This document shows, in pieces, positions 43,638-51,325 of a DNA stretch of 64,000 bases. Below the pieces are notes generated by a model. That model worked only from the letters and a program-made list of their open reading frames with translations. It made no database searches and had not been told where the DNA came from. The position numbers were made by a program, and so were the translations under genes. Source of the stretch: Gemmata massiliana (GTDB lineage Bacteria > Planctomycetota > Planctomycetia > Gemmatales > Gemmataceae); contig NZ_LR593886.1 of NCBI RefSeq assembly GCF_901538265.1, positions 8,205,738 to 8,269,737 on the forward strand, given 5' to 3'. Every line of letters begins with the position of its first letter. Within the stretch, counting starts at the first letter, position 1.

Positions 43638-43819
43638 GGGTGTCTCCAGAATCAATTGGGAGCGGCGAACCACCGGGCGCGCGACACCGTATTGTCGGGC
43701 GCGGGCGGGAAGTTGGACAAGTCCGCCGATCTCGTTCTTTTTTGCGATCCGCAGTTGGCGTCGCGCGCGCCCGTGCCGTAGAGTGGCACAACGGTCCGCG
43801 CTGCCGCTCCGGTCGTGTC

Positions 43820-43960
43820 AAGTCGTAAGGTCGGCGAGAAGTCCAACGGTCGCAAGCTCGAAAGTCGCAAAGTCGGCGCCCCGCGTTCGGGGCCGCACCC
43901 GGCCCTACGACTTTAAGCTCTGAGCCGTTCGACCGTTCGCGAACCGCGCGACCCGAACCT
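43820..43960. repeat. Degenerate AAGTCGxx octamer cluster
   Basis: About seven units of 8-9 bases with the core GTCG (variants AAGTCGTA, AGGTCGGCG, ACGGTCGCA, AAGTCGCAA) run from 43820 to 43876. A short CCCCG/CGGGG hairpin (43880-43893) follows, and then related units on the other strand (CCTACGACTTT at 43911-43921 and GTTCGACCGTTCG at 43928-43940). It fills the 346-bp gap between the divergent cbs gene and the cyclase gene, so it overlaps their promoters. Nothing else is recognised there. Confidence 0.5.
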
Positions 43961-43983
43961 ACTAATTCGCTAATCTTCCCAAT

Positions 43984-44958
43984 ATGAGTTTGCCCAGCCA
44001 AAGCGTCGCTCTGCTCCAAGCGGCACGCGACCTCGTGAAGAGTTTGCCGGCCGACGCCGTGCTGCTGCTCACCGAAACGTCCATCGACTGGGACGAGGTG
44101 GGGCGCATGCTGGCCGGGTGCAAACTGTTCGTCGCGGCCGAGAACCCGGCGCTCACCAAGTCGCTGCGCGAGAACCCGGACTGGACCGTCATCGACCTCG
44201 ACCCCGAACCGCTCCCCACCCAGGAGCGGATGAACGCGGCGCTCCTGAAAGCGGTCACCGAAGACCTGCTCCAGCCCGGGTCGCACATCGTCGCGATCTA
44301 TAACGGGATCGCGACCCTCGAAGACGCGCCCGAACCGGTGGACAGCCTGAGCGTGATCCACCTCGGTGAGCACCTCGAGCGCATGACCGCGCAGGACCTC
44401 CGCGTGCTCGGCGACGCGGCCCCCATTGACGTGCTCCGCGCCGTCGTCGATCTGGCGACCGAGATCGGGCGCGAGGGGCGCGAGGGGCAGCCGATCGGCA
44501 CCATCCTCGTCGTCGGCGACACGCGGAAGGTGCTCAGCCTGTCGCACTTCCAGAACTTCAACCCGTTCCGCGGTTACTCGCGCGCGGAACGCGACGTCAG
44601 AAAACGAGACGTGCGAGAGCAGATCAAGGAAATCGCCAAACTCGACGGCGCCCTTCTGATCGGGCGCGACGGGATCGCGGAGGCCGCGTGCCTGCACCTG
44701 GGCGGGCGCGGGGACGGGGTGAACATCCGCAAGGGATTCGGCAGCCGGCACATGGCCGCGGCCGCGATCAGTAAGCAAACGAGTTCGGTCGCGTTTGCGG
44801 TGAGCCAGTCGAGTGGGAGCGTCCGCGTGTTCCAGGGGGGCGAAGAGGTGCTCCACATCGAACCGCTCGCGCGCCCACACGTGTGGCAACCGTTCCGACT
44901 TGAAAACCAGGAACAGGCACCAGCCGAACCCGACGATAGTGGGGATGAGGTTTCCTGA
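43984..44958 (+). CDS. Diadenylate cyclase-type protein (DisA_N domain)
   Basis: A 324-residue protein. The C-terminal half carries a diadenylate cyclase domain: 'LDGALLIGRDG' gives the DGA motif, and 'GFGSRHMAAAAISKQTSSVA' the RHR-type motif (here RHM) with 'FAVSQSSGSVRVFQGG'. Such domains make cyclic di-AMP from two ATP. The N-terminal 150 residues are alpha/beta and not assigned. There is no membrane helix and no DNA-binding HhH domain, so it is neither DacA nor full DisA. The change of the second arginine in RHR means activity should be tested. A small hairpin (44974-44994) follows the stop. Confidence 0.78.
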   Translation: MSLPSQSVALLQAARDLVKSLPADAVLLLTETSIDWDEVGRMLAGCKLFVAAENPALTKSLRENPDWTVIDLDPEPLPTQERMNAALLKAVTEDLLQPGSHIVAIYNGIATLEDAPEPVDSLSVIHLGEHLERMTAQDLRVLGDAAPIDVLRAVVDLATEIGREGREGQPIGTILVVGDTRKVLSLSHFQNFNPFRGYSRAERDVRKRDVREQIKEIAKLDGALLIGRDGIAEAACLHLGGRGDGVNIRKGFGSRHMAAAAISKQTSSVAFAVSQSSGSVRVFQGGEEVLHIEPLARPHVWQPFRLENQEQAPAEPDDSGDEVS

Positions 44959-45448
44959 GTGCCCACGCTAGCCGCCGGAAGCACTGGATCCGGCACAATT
45001 TACGTTAAATTCCGACTCAAACAGCTAACATTTGCTGACATTTTGGGCCGGGAGAGCGCCCGCCCAGTTCTCATTCACAGTATCAGCGCAAGTTATTGGC
45101 ACATCTGACGATATAGACTAATCGCGTTTTGTGGGCCTCCCTAAACCCGGTCAACAAGCGCCAACACCTCTCCTTGAACACCAAGTTACGAGTGAGCCGC
45201 TAGCGTCAGCCAGTCGTTCGCACGAAGCTACGCAACACAATTGTGACCGATTTCTGGTCAAATGTCCAGTTTTAATCTATTACAGCGTCAATTCCGCGAC
45301 GGAACACAATGGGCACGCTTGGAAGATAGCCAAACGTGCGCGTCATTGTTTTTACTCGCCGCACATTGCTCGTCACTCGTCACAGGTTGCGCGTCCCGTT
45401 AAGATGGGCACATGTGGGCCAATGCGCCCGCCGTCTTGAGGACACGCC
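44959..45448. other. Intergenic region, 490 bp, no gene seen
   Basis: This region is visibly lower in GC than its surroundings. It holds a 6-bp hairpin GCCGGA/TCCGGC (44974-44994) that may end the cyclase gene and otherwise shows no conserved gene, tRNA or repeat. A 102-codon open frame at 45131-45439 has no ribosome site and a composition unlike a protein, so I do not call it. GAGGAC before 45449 is the ribosome site of the next gene. Confidence 0.45.
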
Positions 45449-47269
45449 ATGTCTTTGCTGTTCCGCGCCGCAGTCGCGGCCGCCGTCATCGGCACGTTCG
45501 CCGCGTTTGTGCCCGCTTCGCCCGCCGCCGCTCCGGTCCCGCCGGATGGGGGAAAGGCCGTTACCTTCCCGTTCCCGGCGAAGGCCCCGATCGTTGTGCA
45601 GGTCACGGGCGTCGGGGCCGCGCGCGAGCGCCTCTCCGCGCTGCTCAAGACCGCGTTCCCGGACGCCGCCCAAATCGACAAGCAGATCGACAGCGCGCTG
45701 AAAGAACTCCTCGCCGACCGCAAGCTCACGGCCGTCCCCAAAGACGGTCGCGTGTACTTCGTCGTGAACAACATCGCGAGCCTGACCGAGAACAACGCGG
45801 CGATATCGGTGCTGGTGCCGGTCACCTCTTACAAGGAGTTCCGCGCCACGTTCCTCACCGCCGACGAGCGGAAGACATTTGAAGAGGGCAAGGGCGTCGA
45901 CGAGGTGAAACTGACCGTTGCGGGCGAAGAGCACGCGGTCCACGTGGTGGATCTGAAGGAATACGTCGCGATCTCGCCGGACAAGACGACTGCTGAGGTG
46001 TACGCGACCAAGTTCACCCGGGCCAGCACCACGGCAATGCCCGTCGAACTCGCCAAGTCGTTCGTCGGGTCCGATGTGGGGCTGTACGTCAACTTCGACG
46101 TCATCAACGAGGTGTACGGCGAACAGATTCGGGGGTTCAAGGGGCTGGTCGACTTCGGGTTCCAGCAGGCCCAGATGGGCGGCATGTTGCCCGGCCTCGG
46201 CAAGAAGCAACTCGAAGCCGTGAAGTCGATGGCCCACGGGTTGTTCCAGGCCGTCGGTGATTGCCGCGGGCTGGTGGTGGGTGTCGAGTTCCGCCCGGAA
46301 GGTTTGAACCTGCGCGTGCAGGCCCAATTCGCCGAGAACACTGAGAGCGTGAAGTTGCTGAAGGCCGAAATGCCCGGCGCGCTTGTGGACATTGGCAAAC
46401 TCCCCGCGGGGCTGGCGCAGTACGGCGCCTCGAAGGTCGGCACGAAGTTCTCCGACGCGGTGCGCGGGCTTAACCCGGAATTCGCCCCGGCGGACGACGA
46501 CACGAAGGGGAACGAGGCGATCGAGAAGCGCTGGGCCGAAATCGCCGCGGCCGGACCGCAGGGCGAGGTGTCGGGGACGGCCGGCGCGGACTCGTCGATC
46601 ACCGTCACCAAGTACGTGGAACCGAAGAAGGCAGTGGACGCGCGGCTCGGGTGCTACGAGGCAATGGCCGCCGGCGGTCGCATCCACAGCGCCGTACTGA
46701 AGGACGCTCCGAAGGTGAAGAAGGATGCGCGCAAGCACGCGGGCTTCACGTTCGCCGAGGTCCAACTCGCGTTCGATTTCGAGGCGACGGTGAAGGATCT
46801 CCCGGAAGGGGCGAAGGAAGTTACCCTGGAGCAACTCAAGCGGTCGGTGCCCGAAAAAATGGCCCTCTGGATCGGCACCGACGGCAAGACCGTTGTGCAA
46901 GTGGTCGCGAAGGATTGGGCAGCCGCGACCGCCGCGCTCGACGGCTACCGCGATAACAAGAAGCCGGTCGGTGAGACGGATGGGTTCAAACTCACACGCA
47001 AGCAACTCCCGACCGACGCCAGCGTGTTGACGATGATGGAAGTCGGCCAAGCGGTGACGGGGATGGTCGACTCGCTGCGCGCGCTCCAGGACACGATCCC
47101 CGGGTTCCCGCGGATCGGGAAGGTGCCGCCGGTGAGCGGCCCGCCCGCGTTCATCGGCGTCGCGGTGACGCTCAAGGACGACACCGCGACCCTGAACGTG
47201 TTCGTCCCCGGAGCCGCACTCGCCGCCGGGCGCAAGATCGTGTCCGGGTTGCTCACGAACCTTGAATAA
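45449..47269 (+). CDS. Large exported protein of unknown function
   Basis: A 606-residue protein with a signal peptide ('FRAAVAAAVIGTFAAFVPAS'). The mature part has an alternating helix and strand pattern: two or three segments with 'VPVTSYKEFRATFLTADERK' and 'VDLKEYVAISPDKTTAEVYA' resemble each other loosely, and it ends in 'VTLKDDTATLNVFVPGAALA'. No catalytic motif or membrane helix is seen. The pattern of large exported proteins with this N-terminus is common in Gemmata-like genomes. The start follows GAGGAC. Followed 91 bp later by a lipoprotein gene on the same strand. Confidence 0.65.
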   Translation: MSLLFRAAVAAAVIGTFAAFVPASPAAAPVPPDGGKAVTFPFPAKAPIVVQVTGVGAARERLSALLKTAFPDAAQIDKQIDSALKELLADRKLTAVPKDGRVYFVVNNIASLTENNAAISVLVPVTSYKEFRATFLTADERKTFEEGKGVDEVKLTVAGEEHAVHVVDLKEYVAISPDKTTAEVYATKFTRASTTAMPVELAKSFVGSDVGLYVNFDVINEVYGEQIRGFKGLVDFGFQQAQMGGMLPGLGKKQLEAVKSMAHGLFQAVGDCRGLVVGVEFRPEGLNLRVQAQFAENTESVKLLKAEMPGALVDIGKLPAGLAQYGASKVGTKFSDAVRGLNPEFAPADDDTKGNEAIEKRWAEIAAAGPQGEVSGTAGADSSITVTKYVEPKKAVDARLGCYEAMAAGGRIHSAVLKDAPKVKKDARKHAGFTFAEVQLAFDFEATVKDLPEGAKEVTLEQLKRSVPEKMALWIGTDGKTVVQVVAKDWAAATAALDGYRDNKKPVGETDGFKLTRKQLPTDASVLTMMEVGQAVTGMVDSLRALQDTIPGFPRIGKVPPVSGPPAFIGVAVTLKDDTATLNVFVPGAALAAGRKIVSGLLTNLE

Positions 47270-47360
47270 TGTGCGTATTTCGCGAATCGAGCAATGTCGT
47301 CATAAGATGATACGCGAAGTGGCGAACATCAAGTGCCAGCCGCATTAAGAAAGGACATCC

Positions 47361-47759
47361 ATGCCCACTCGATTCGCTCTCGCCGCGTGCGCGCTCGGCC
47401 TGTTCCTCGCGACCGGGTGCGGTCCCGGAAAATTGAACAAAACCTCGATTATCGCGCTCGACGCCAAGACCTCCGCGGGGGTGATCCGGCTCGATGCGCA
47501 GACGAAACCGCAGACGATTAACATCGAGTTCTCGTCTTCGGAGAAGGACGTGCGAGTGTTGGTGTTTAAGCAAGAGGATGTCAAAGATCCGGAGGAAGAT
47601 GCTCCGATCGTCGACGCGAAAAAGGCCCTCGCTTCCAAACAAGGGCAAGCGGACAGTTTCTCTGTCGAGGTGCCCGCGAATACGGCCGTTACGGTCGTTG
47701 TTCGCAGCGCAGCAGCACCCAAGACCGAAGTCACCGTTAAACTCACCAACGCGAAGTAG
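47361..47759 (+). CDS. Small lipoprotein
   Basis: A 132-residue protein. 'LGLFLATGCGPGK' contains a good lipobox (ATGC), so the mature protein is lipid-anchored at the cysteine near residue 20. The rest is beta-rich, with 'INIEFSSSEKDVRVLVFKQE' and 'VPANTAVTVVVRSAAAPKTE', and no known domain. AAAGGA lies before the ATG. Convergent with the FGGY kinase gene with only 12 bp between the stops. Function unknown. Confidence 0.7.
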   Translation: MPTRFALAACALGLFLATGCGPGKLNKTSIIALDAKTSAGVIRLDAQTKPQTINIEFSSSEKDVRVLVFKQEDVKDPEEDAPIVDAKKALASKQGQADSFSVEVPANTAVTVVVRSAAAPKTEVTVKLTNAK

Positions 47760-47771
47760 CCGTCGCGGTGC

Positions 47772-49307
47772 TCAACTCGGGCGCCGGCCGTTCAGCCAGC
47801 GCTCGAACACGTCTTGCCCGCGGGCGTAATCCTTCACCCACTCCGGCCGCGGGTCCACGCGGGCGCGGAACCGAACCATTGCGGAAACTGCGTCGGCCGC
47901 GGTGTACGGCTCCGCGATCCCCTGGTGCTTGCGCAGGTGGCTCTCCAACCCGGCCAGCGCCGCGACCGCCGCACCCAGCGCCGGGCCTTCGTCGGACACG
48001 AGCCGTTCGAGCGGGCGGTTCAGGGCGCTCGCGAGGATCTCGCACATCAACTGGCTCTTCGCCATTCCGCCGGACACGGTGACCCGCGTCACGGTTTGCC
48101 CCGCCTGTTCGTGCTCGCGAACGGCCCGGGCGAGCAGGTACGCGAGCGCCTCCAAGCAGGCCCGCACTTTGATCGCGCGGTTCTCGGTGTTCGCCGGGTG
48201 CCACTCGACACGCGGCGCTTCGACACCCACCGACGGCTCGGACAGCAGGAACGGCAACACGGACGTCCCGTTGCAGAGCGGCGGAACCTTGGCCGCCTCT
48301 TCGACCTTGAACCAATCCTTTCCCGCGACCTCATCGAGGAACTGGGCGCCGTTGGAGTAGCAGCGCATCCAGAGGTACGGCCCCCAGTTGAGTTTCATCG
48401 CGTCGAGCGTGCCCGATTGCGGGAGCCGAGCTGACGACGAGTTCACGACTGCGGAGTTACCGAGGATGATCGCAACTTGCCCGGCCTCGACCGCCCCGCC
48501 GCCGATCAGCCCGGCCGCCTGGTCGTCGAGCGTGGGGAACACAAGGGGGCGGCAATTGGCCGGAAGACTGGCGTCGAGCCCGACCGAATCGGACAGCGGG
48601 CCAACGGGCTGGTTCATGTCAATGATGTCGGGCAGGCTGTCCCACGCGAGGTCGCGGTACTCGGGCTTCGCGATGGCGTCGAGCATTTCCTTGCGCCACT
48701 GGTTCGTGCGCAGGTCCATGATGCCCGTCGACGCGGCCGACGAAACGCTCGTGACGTCGAACCGCCCCGTAAGGTAACCCGCCGCGAGCGGGCCGTGCGG
48801 GACGACCCCATCGGTGCGCCTCCAGTCGGCTTCGCTGAGAGCGTGCTCGTCCTTCACCAAGTGCGAGAGTGAGTAGCGAACGGCCCACGGCCCACCGGTC
48901 AGTTCTTTGGCCCGGTTCTGTCCGCCGAGTCGCTTTAAACCTTCCGCGTGGTACTGCGCGAGCGTCTGATCGTTCCAACAGATCGCCCGACGAACTTGGT
49001 TCCCGCGATCGTCGATCCGCCCCGCGGTGTGGTGGGTGGCCGAGATTCCGCAGCCACCGGTGCCCCAATCGGCGACCCGCGTGCCGAGCTCGCTCGCAAT
49101 CGCGCGGGTCGCGGCGCGAGCCTGCCCTTCGAGCTGCATCAGGTTGAGTTCGGAGACGCCGCCCTCGGTCCACAGATCGGTGGGGAGCCGGACCTGGGCG
49201 ACGGTGTTTCCGGAGAGATCGAACGCGAGCGCCTTCACGCCGCCGGTACTGAAATCGTAACCGACGATGATCGCGTTCGGCGGAACGCAGCGCAATGATT
49301 CGGGCAT
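47772..49307 (-). CDS. FGGY-family carbohydrate kinase (xylulokinase-like)
   Basis: A 511-residue sugar kinase of the FGGY group. 'IIVGYDFSTGGVKALAFDLS' is the N-terminal phosphate loop, 'RRAICWNDQTLAQYH' a substrate-side segment and 'TRVTVSGGMAKSQLMCEILA' the C-terminal ATP site. Overall similarity is closest to xylulokinase, but the sugar cannot be assigned; no isomerase or transporter is adjacent. The start is an ATG at 49307. The downstream lipoprotein gene is convergent. Confidence 0.85.
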   Translation of the reverse strand: MPESLRCVPPNAIIVGYDFSTGGVKALAFDLSGNTVAQVRLPTDLWTEGGVSELNLMQLEGQARAATRAIASELGTRVADWGTGGCGISATHHTAGRIDDRGNQVRRAICWNDQTLAQYHAEGLKRLGGQNRAKELTGGPWAVRYSLSHLVKDEHALSEADWRRTDGVVPHGPLAAGYLTGRFDVTSVSSAASTGIMDLRTNQWRKEMLDAIAKPEYRDLAWDSLPDIIDMNQPVGPLSDSVGLDASLPANCRPLVFPTLDDQAAGLIGGGAVEAGQVAIILGNSAVVNSSSARLPQSGTLDAMKLNWGPYLWMRCYSNGAQFLDEVAGKDWFKVEEAAKVPPLCNGTSVLPFLLSEPSVGVEAPRVEWHPANTENRAIKVRACLEALAYLLARAVREHEQAGQTVTRVTVSGGMAKSQLMCEILASALNRPLERLVSDEGPALGAAVAALAGLESHLRKHQGIAEPYTAADAVSAMVRFRARVDPRPEWVKDYARGQDVFERWLNGRRPS

Positions 49308-49361
49308 GTCAGAGAGGCTCCGGCGTGGAGAAACGGGGTGCGTTACCAGTAGAGTAGCGAC

Positions 49362-49868
49362 TTATGCCCATCCCCTCGAACGGTATTCCTCCGGTACGTC
49401 GGGCGGAAGTGGTGGCGGTGCATTCCGCCCGACGCACGCGACGGCCGCGCGCACTTTGTCCGCCCAATCGGGATCGTCCGGCAGAACGACGCAGACGTTC
49501 CGGTCGAAGCGGTTCTCGGCCCACACGCCCCAACTGTCGTCGACGTGCAGGTGAATCCCGAACCGACCGGGGCTCTTGCTCGGTCCGCGGCGCCCGAACG
49601 CGCGCTCGTGGTGGTCCTGGTTGATGACGCGCCCGACCCGCGTGCCATAGCACCAGAGCCACCACGAAACCGTCCGCGGGTCCCGGTAAGACGTGGTGTA
49701 AACCCAGATCTCGTGGTCTTTTACAAGTTCGCGAAGCAGATCCGCCGCCCCGAGTCGGAGCGGCTCATAGACCCACGGCCGCAACCACCAGCGCACGCGG
49801 CTCGGTTCGTGCTTCGCACCGGCGTGGTAGCAGATGAGCGTATCGTCGAGGTCGAACGAGATCCGCAT
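49362..49868 (-). CDS. HAD-like phosphatase family protein
   Basis: A 168-residue protein with HAD motif I 'ISFDLDDTLICY' (DxDxT type) at the N-terminus, a motif II-like 'EIWVYTTSY' and a motif IV-like 'HVDDSWGVWAENRF'. The short cap and Trp-rich segment ('VSWWLWCYG') suggest a small phosphatase with an unknown substrate. It lies 54 bp upstream of the FGGY kinase on the same strand and could be co-transcribed, which would fit a sugar-phosphate role, but this is only context. Confidence 0.75.
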   Translation of the reverse strand: MRISFDLDDTLICYHAGAKHEPSRVRWWLRPWVYEPLRLGAADLLRELVKDHEIWVYTTSYRDPRTVSWWLWCYGTRVGRVINQDHHERAFGRRGPSKSPGRFGIHLHVDDSWGVWAENRFDRNVCVVLPDDPDWADKVRAAVACVGRNAPPPLPPDVPEEYRSRGWA

Positions 49869-50111
49869 ACCCGCGTTACGCGGCGCGTGCGGGCTCAGTT
49901 CAATACGATCCGAAGTGCGGAGCCGATCAGGAGATCAAAGTCAAGGAACCGGCGGCGCCGGGTGAAGGAGAAATGAAGATCGAGATTCTGGTTCTGCCGC
50001 GTTTGCGTATTCGGCGTTCGCGTTCTATCTTCTCTCAGCGAACGGTCGGGTGCGTTTTGGGTGCCCGATCGGGGGCGTGCGTCGGCGCGTTCCGCGCGCC
50101 ACACCTTTCAT

Positions 50112-50206
50112 CCTCGAAAGGGCTAACCCGCCGCGAGGCGGGGGCGCAAAGCCACGGGCCTGCGGGGTACCCCACCAAACCACCCGCAGGTCGCCTGGTT
50201 GCCGAA
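50112..50206 (+). promoter_or_regulatory. Cyclic di-GMP-I (GEMM) riboswitch-like RNA
   Basis: The order of conserved blocks matches the GEMM-I aptamer. GAAAGGGCTAACC (50116-50128) is followed by P2, CCCGCC/GGCGGG (50127-50132 with 50137-50142), capped by a GNRA tetraloop GCGA. Next come GCAAAGCC (50146-50153) and P3, CCTGCGGG/CCCGCAGG (50159-50166 with 50183-50190), and then GGTCGCCTGGTTGCCG (50189-50204). GGG in the ligand junction is as in c-di-GMP-binding members. No plus-strand gene follows within 800 bp, so what it controls is unclear. The 49869-50483 region has no other recognised content. Confidence 0.75.
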
Positions 50207-50483
50207 GGGCTTGGCGGTGAAAACCTGTCCATCCCTGGGCCACGGGTCGGGTCACACCGGCCGGCGGCCTCCGCGTCGCGGAACACGGCTTATAAACCGG
50301 TGCCGACGCACACCCCGCTATTTCAGAAACGCACGTCGAACGAAACCCACCGCCAGCTGCTCTAAAAATTCTGATAGTTTCTGGTTTCGTATCCGCTCGG
50401 TCAGCAGATCAGATCGAGAGTCGGGATACGGTAGCAAAAATGAGTCGCGTGACCTGCTCCTGCGCCGCGATCACAAACACCAT

Positions 50484-50853
50484 TTACGTTACGACAATGG
50501 CCCGTAATTTTTCGTTCTTCGCATTCGGCACGATGTTGATCTCGACCCGCTGCCCAAGGGCGTTCAGCAACTTGAAGAGCCGGTCAATGGTGTAACCTTC
50601 GGTCCGACCGCGGAGGAGCTTCGAGAACTTCGGTTGGTCGAGCCCGAGTAGGTCGGCGGCTTTCATCTGTGTGAGTTTCCGTGCCTCAATAAGCCCACGG
50701 ATGCGAAACACGAGTTCCGCTTTGGCGAGTGCGAGGTCCGGGTTCGGGAAGGGCCAAGTCGTCGAACACGTTGCCGCTTACCTGTTCAATTGACAGCACT
50801 TCTTCGACGTCAGGTTTACCCTTCTTGCTGTTGCTGCTTGGTCCAGTCGGCAT
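50484..50853 (-). pseudogene. Frameshifted HigA-like antitoxin (XRE HTH)
   Basis: Read with one base removed, the minus strand encodes a full antitoxin: 'MPTGPSSNSKKGKPDVEEVL...NVFDDLALP' from 50853, then 'NPDLALAKAELVFRIRGLIE', then the XRE helix-turn-helix 'LTQMKAADLLGLDQPKFSKL' to the stop at 50484. The two halves are in different frames. The break is at the GGG run at 50746-50748 (CCC on the minus strand), where one base is extra compared with the expected sequence. The downstream half alone (75 residues from about 50711) still holds the whole DNA-binding domain. A sequencing error cannot be excluded. Confidence 0.75.
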
Positions 50854-50986
50854 GATGCTTTTTCGCCTCTTTAAACCAGGCATTAACCTTCTCGATTTGC
50901 TCGACCGGCGTCTTGATGCCACTCTTCGATTTCTTCTGAAAGACGTGTAGCGCGTAGACCGTACCTGTCAGTTTAATCGCGGTACA
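50816..50986 (-). pseudogene. Remnant of a HigB-like toxin
   Basis: The minus strand encodes about 54 residues reading 'AIKLTGTVYALHVFQKKSKS', then 'GIKTPVEQIEKVNAWFKEAK', to a stop at 50816-50818. This is the C-terminal half of a Gp49/HigB-type RNase toxin (the 'YALHVFQKKS...TP' block is the family hallmark). Upstream the frame closes at TAG within a few codons and the N-terminal half is missing. It overlaps the start of the antitoxin reading, the usual order toxin then antitoxin. The pair therefore looks like a decayed toxin-antitoxin locus. Confidence 0.75.
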
Positions 50987-51025
50987 CTAACTGTGGGGCA
51001 ATTACGGTCACGTGGAGGCGAATCC

Positions 51026-51298
51026 GTGCCCAAGCACATCCGCTGCGCCTGTCGGGGCGAGCCGGACTGTCGGCTCTGTTTCGGGAGGAAGTTCTACGAG
51101 TACGAGCCCGGCCCGCGCGGGTGGATGCCGTTCGTTTGCCCCACCTGCTCGGGGACGCGAGAGGTTACCGTGGAGGGTGCGGTAGAGAAGTGCTTCACCT
51201 GTGCCGGTACGGGGAGCGTGGACCCGGCCAACCCGCCGCGCGACGACAGTCCGCGCGGGCTGATCCGCAACTTGTGGCGCATTTTCTTCGGCGGCTGA
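51026..51298 (+). CDS. Small DnaJ-zinc-finger-like protein
   Basis: A 90-residue protein with paired cysteines: 'RCACRGEPDCRLCFGRKFYE' and 'VCPTCSGTREVTVEGAVEKC' followed by 'FTCAGTGSVD'. The CxxCxGxG-like repeats resemble the zinc-binding region of DnaJ, but there is no J domain. It probably binds zinc; its partner is unknown. A GTG at 50993 is possible, but GGAGG at 51014-51018 lies 7 bases before the GTG at 51026, which decides the start. Confidence 0.7.
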   Translation: MPKHIRCACRGEPDCRLCFGRKFYEYEPGPRGWMPFVCPTCSGTREVTVEGAVEKCFTCAGTGSVDPANPPRDDSPRGLIRNLWRIFFGG

Positions 51299-51325
51299 GC
51301 GCCCGCCGAGTAACCGAAGCGCGAG

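Noticed and set aside
43423-44889. A 488-codon open frame antisense to the cyclase and cbs region
   Set aside because: It mirrors genes with clear domains on both strands. High GC content gives long shadow frames, and its protein has no recognisable motif.
45131-45439. A 102-codon open frame in the lower-GC spacer
   Set aside because: No ribosome site, no hydrophobic pattern and a composition unlike neighbouring proteins.
45380-47050. A 556-codon open frame antisense to the exported protein at 45449
   Set aside because: Shadow of a gene that has a ribosome site and signal peptide; no known domain in the antisense reading.
50112-50206. A cGAMP-specific reading of the riboswitch
   Set aside because: The junction has GGG, as in c-di-GMP binders; the substituted adenine of the cGAMP variant is not seen, though alignment of this position by eye is uncertain.
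50199-50507. A 102-codon frame after the riboswitch as its controlled gene
   Set aside because: It starts at a TTG inside the aptamer itself, is Arg-rich and runs antisense into the antitoxin remnant.
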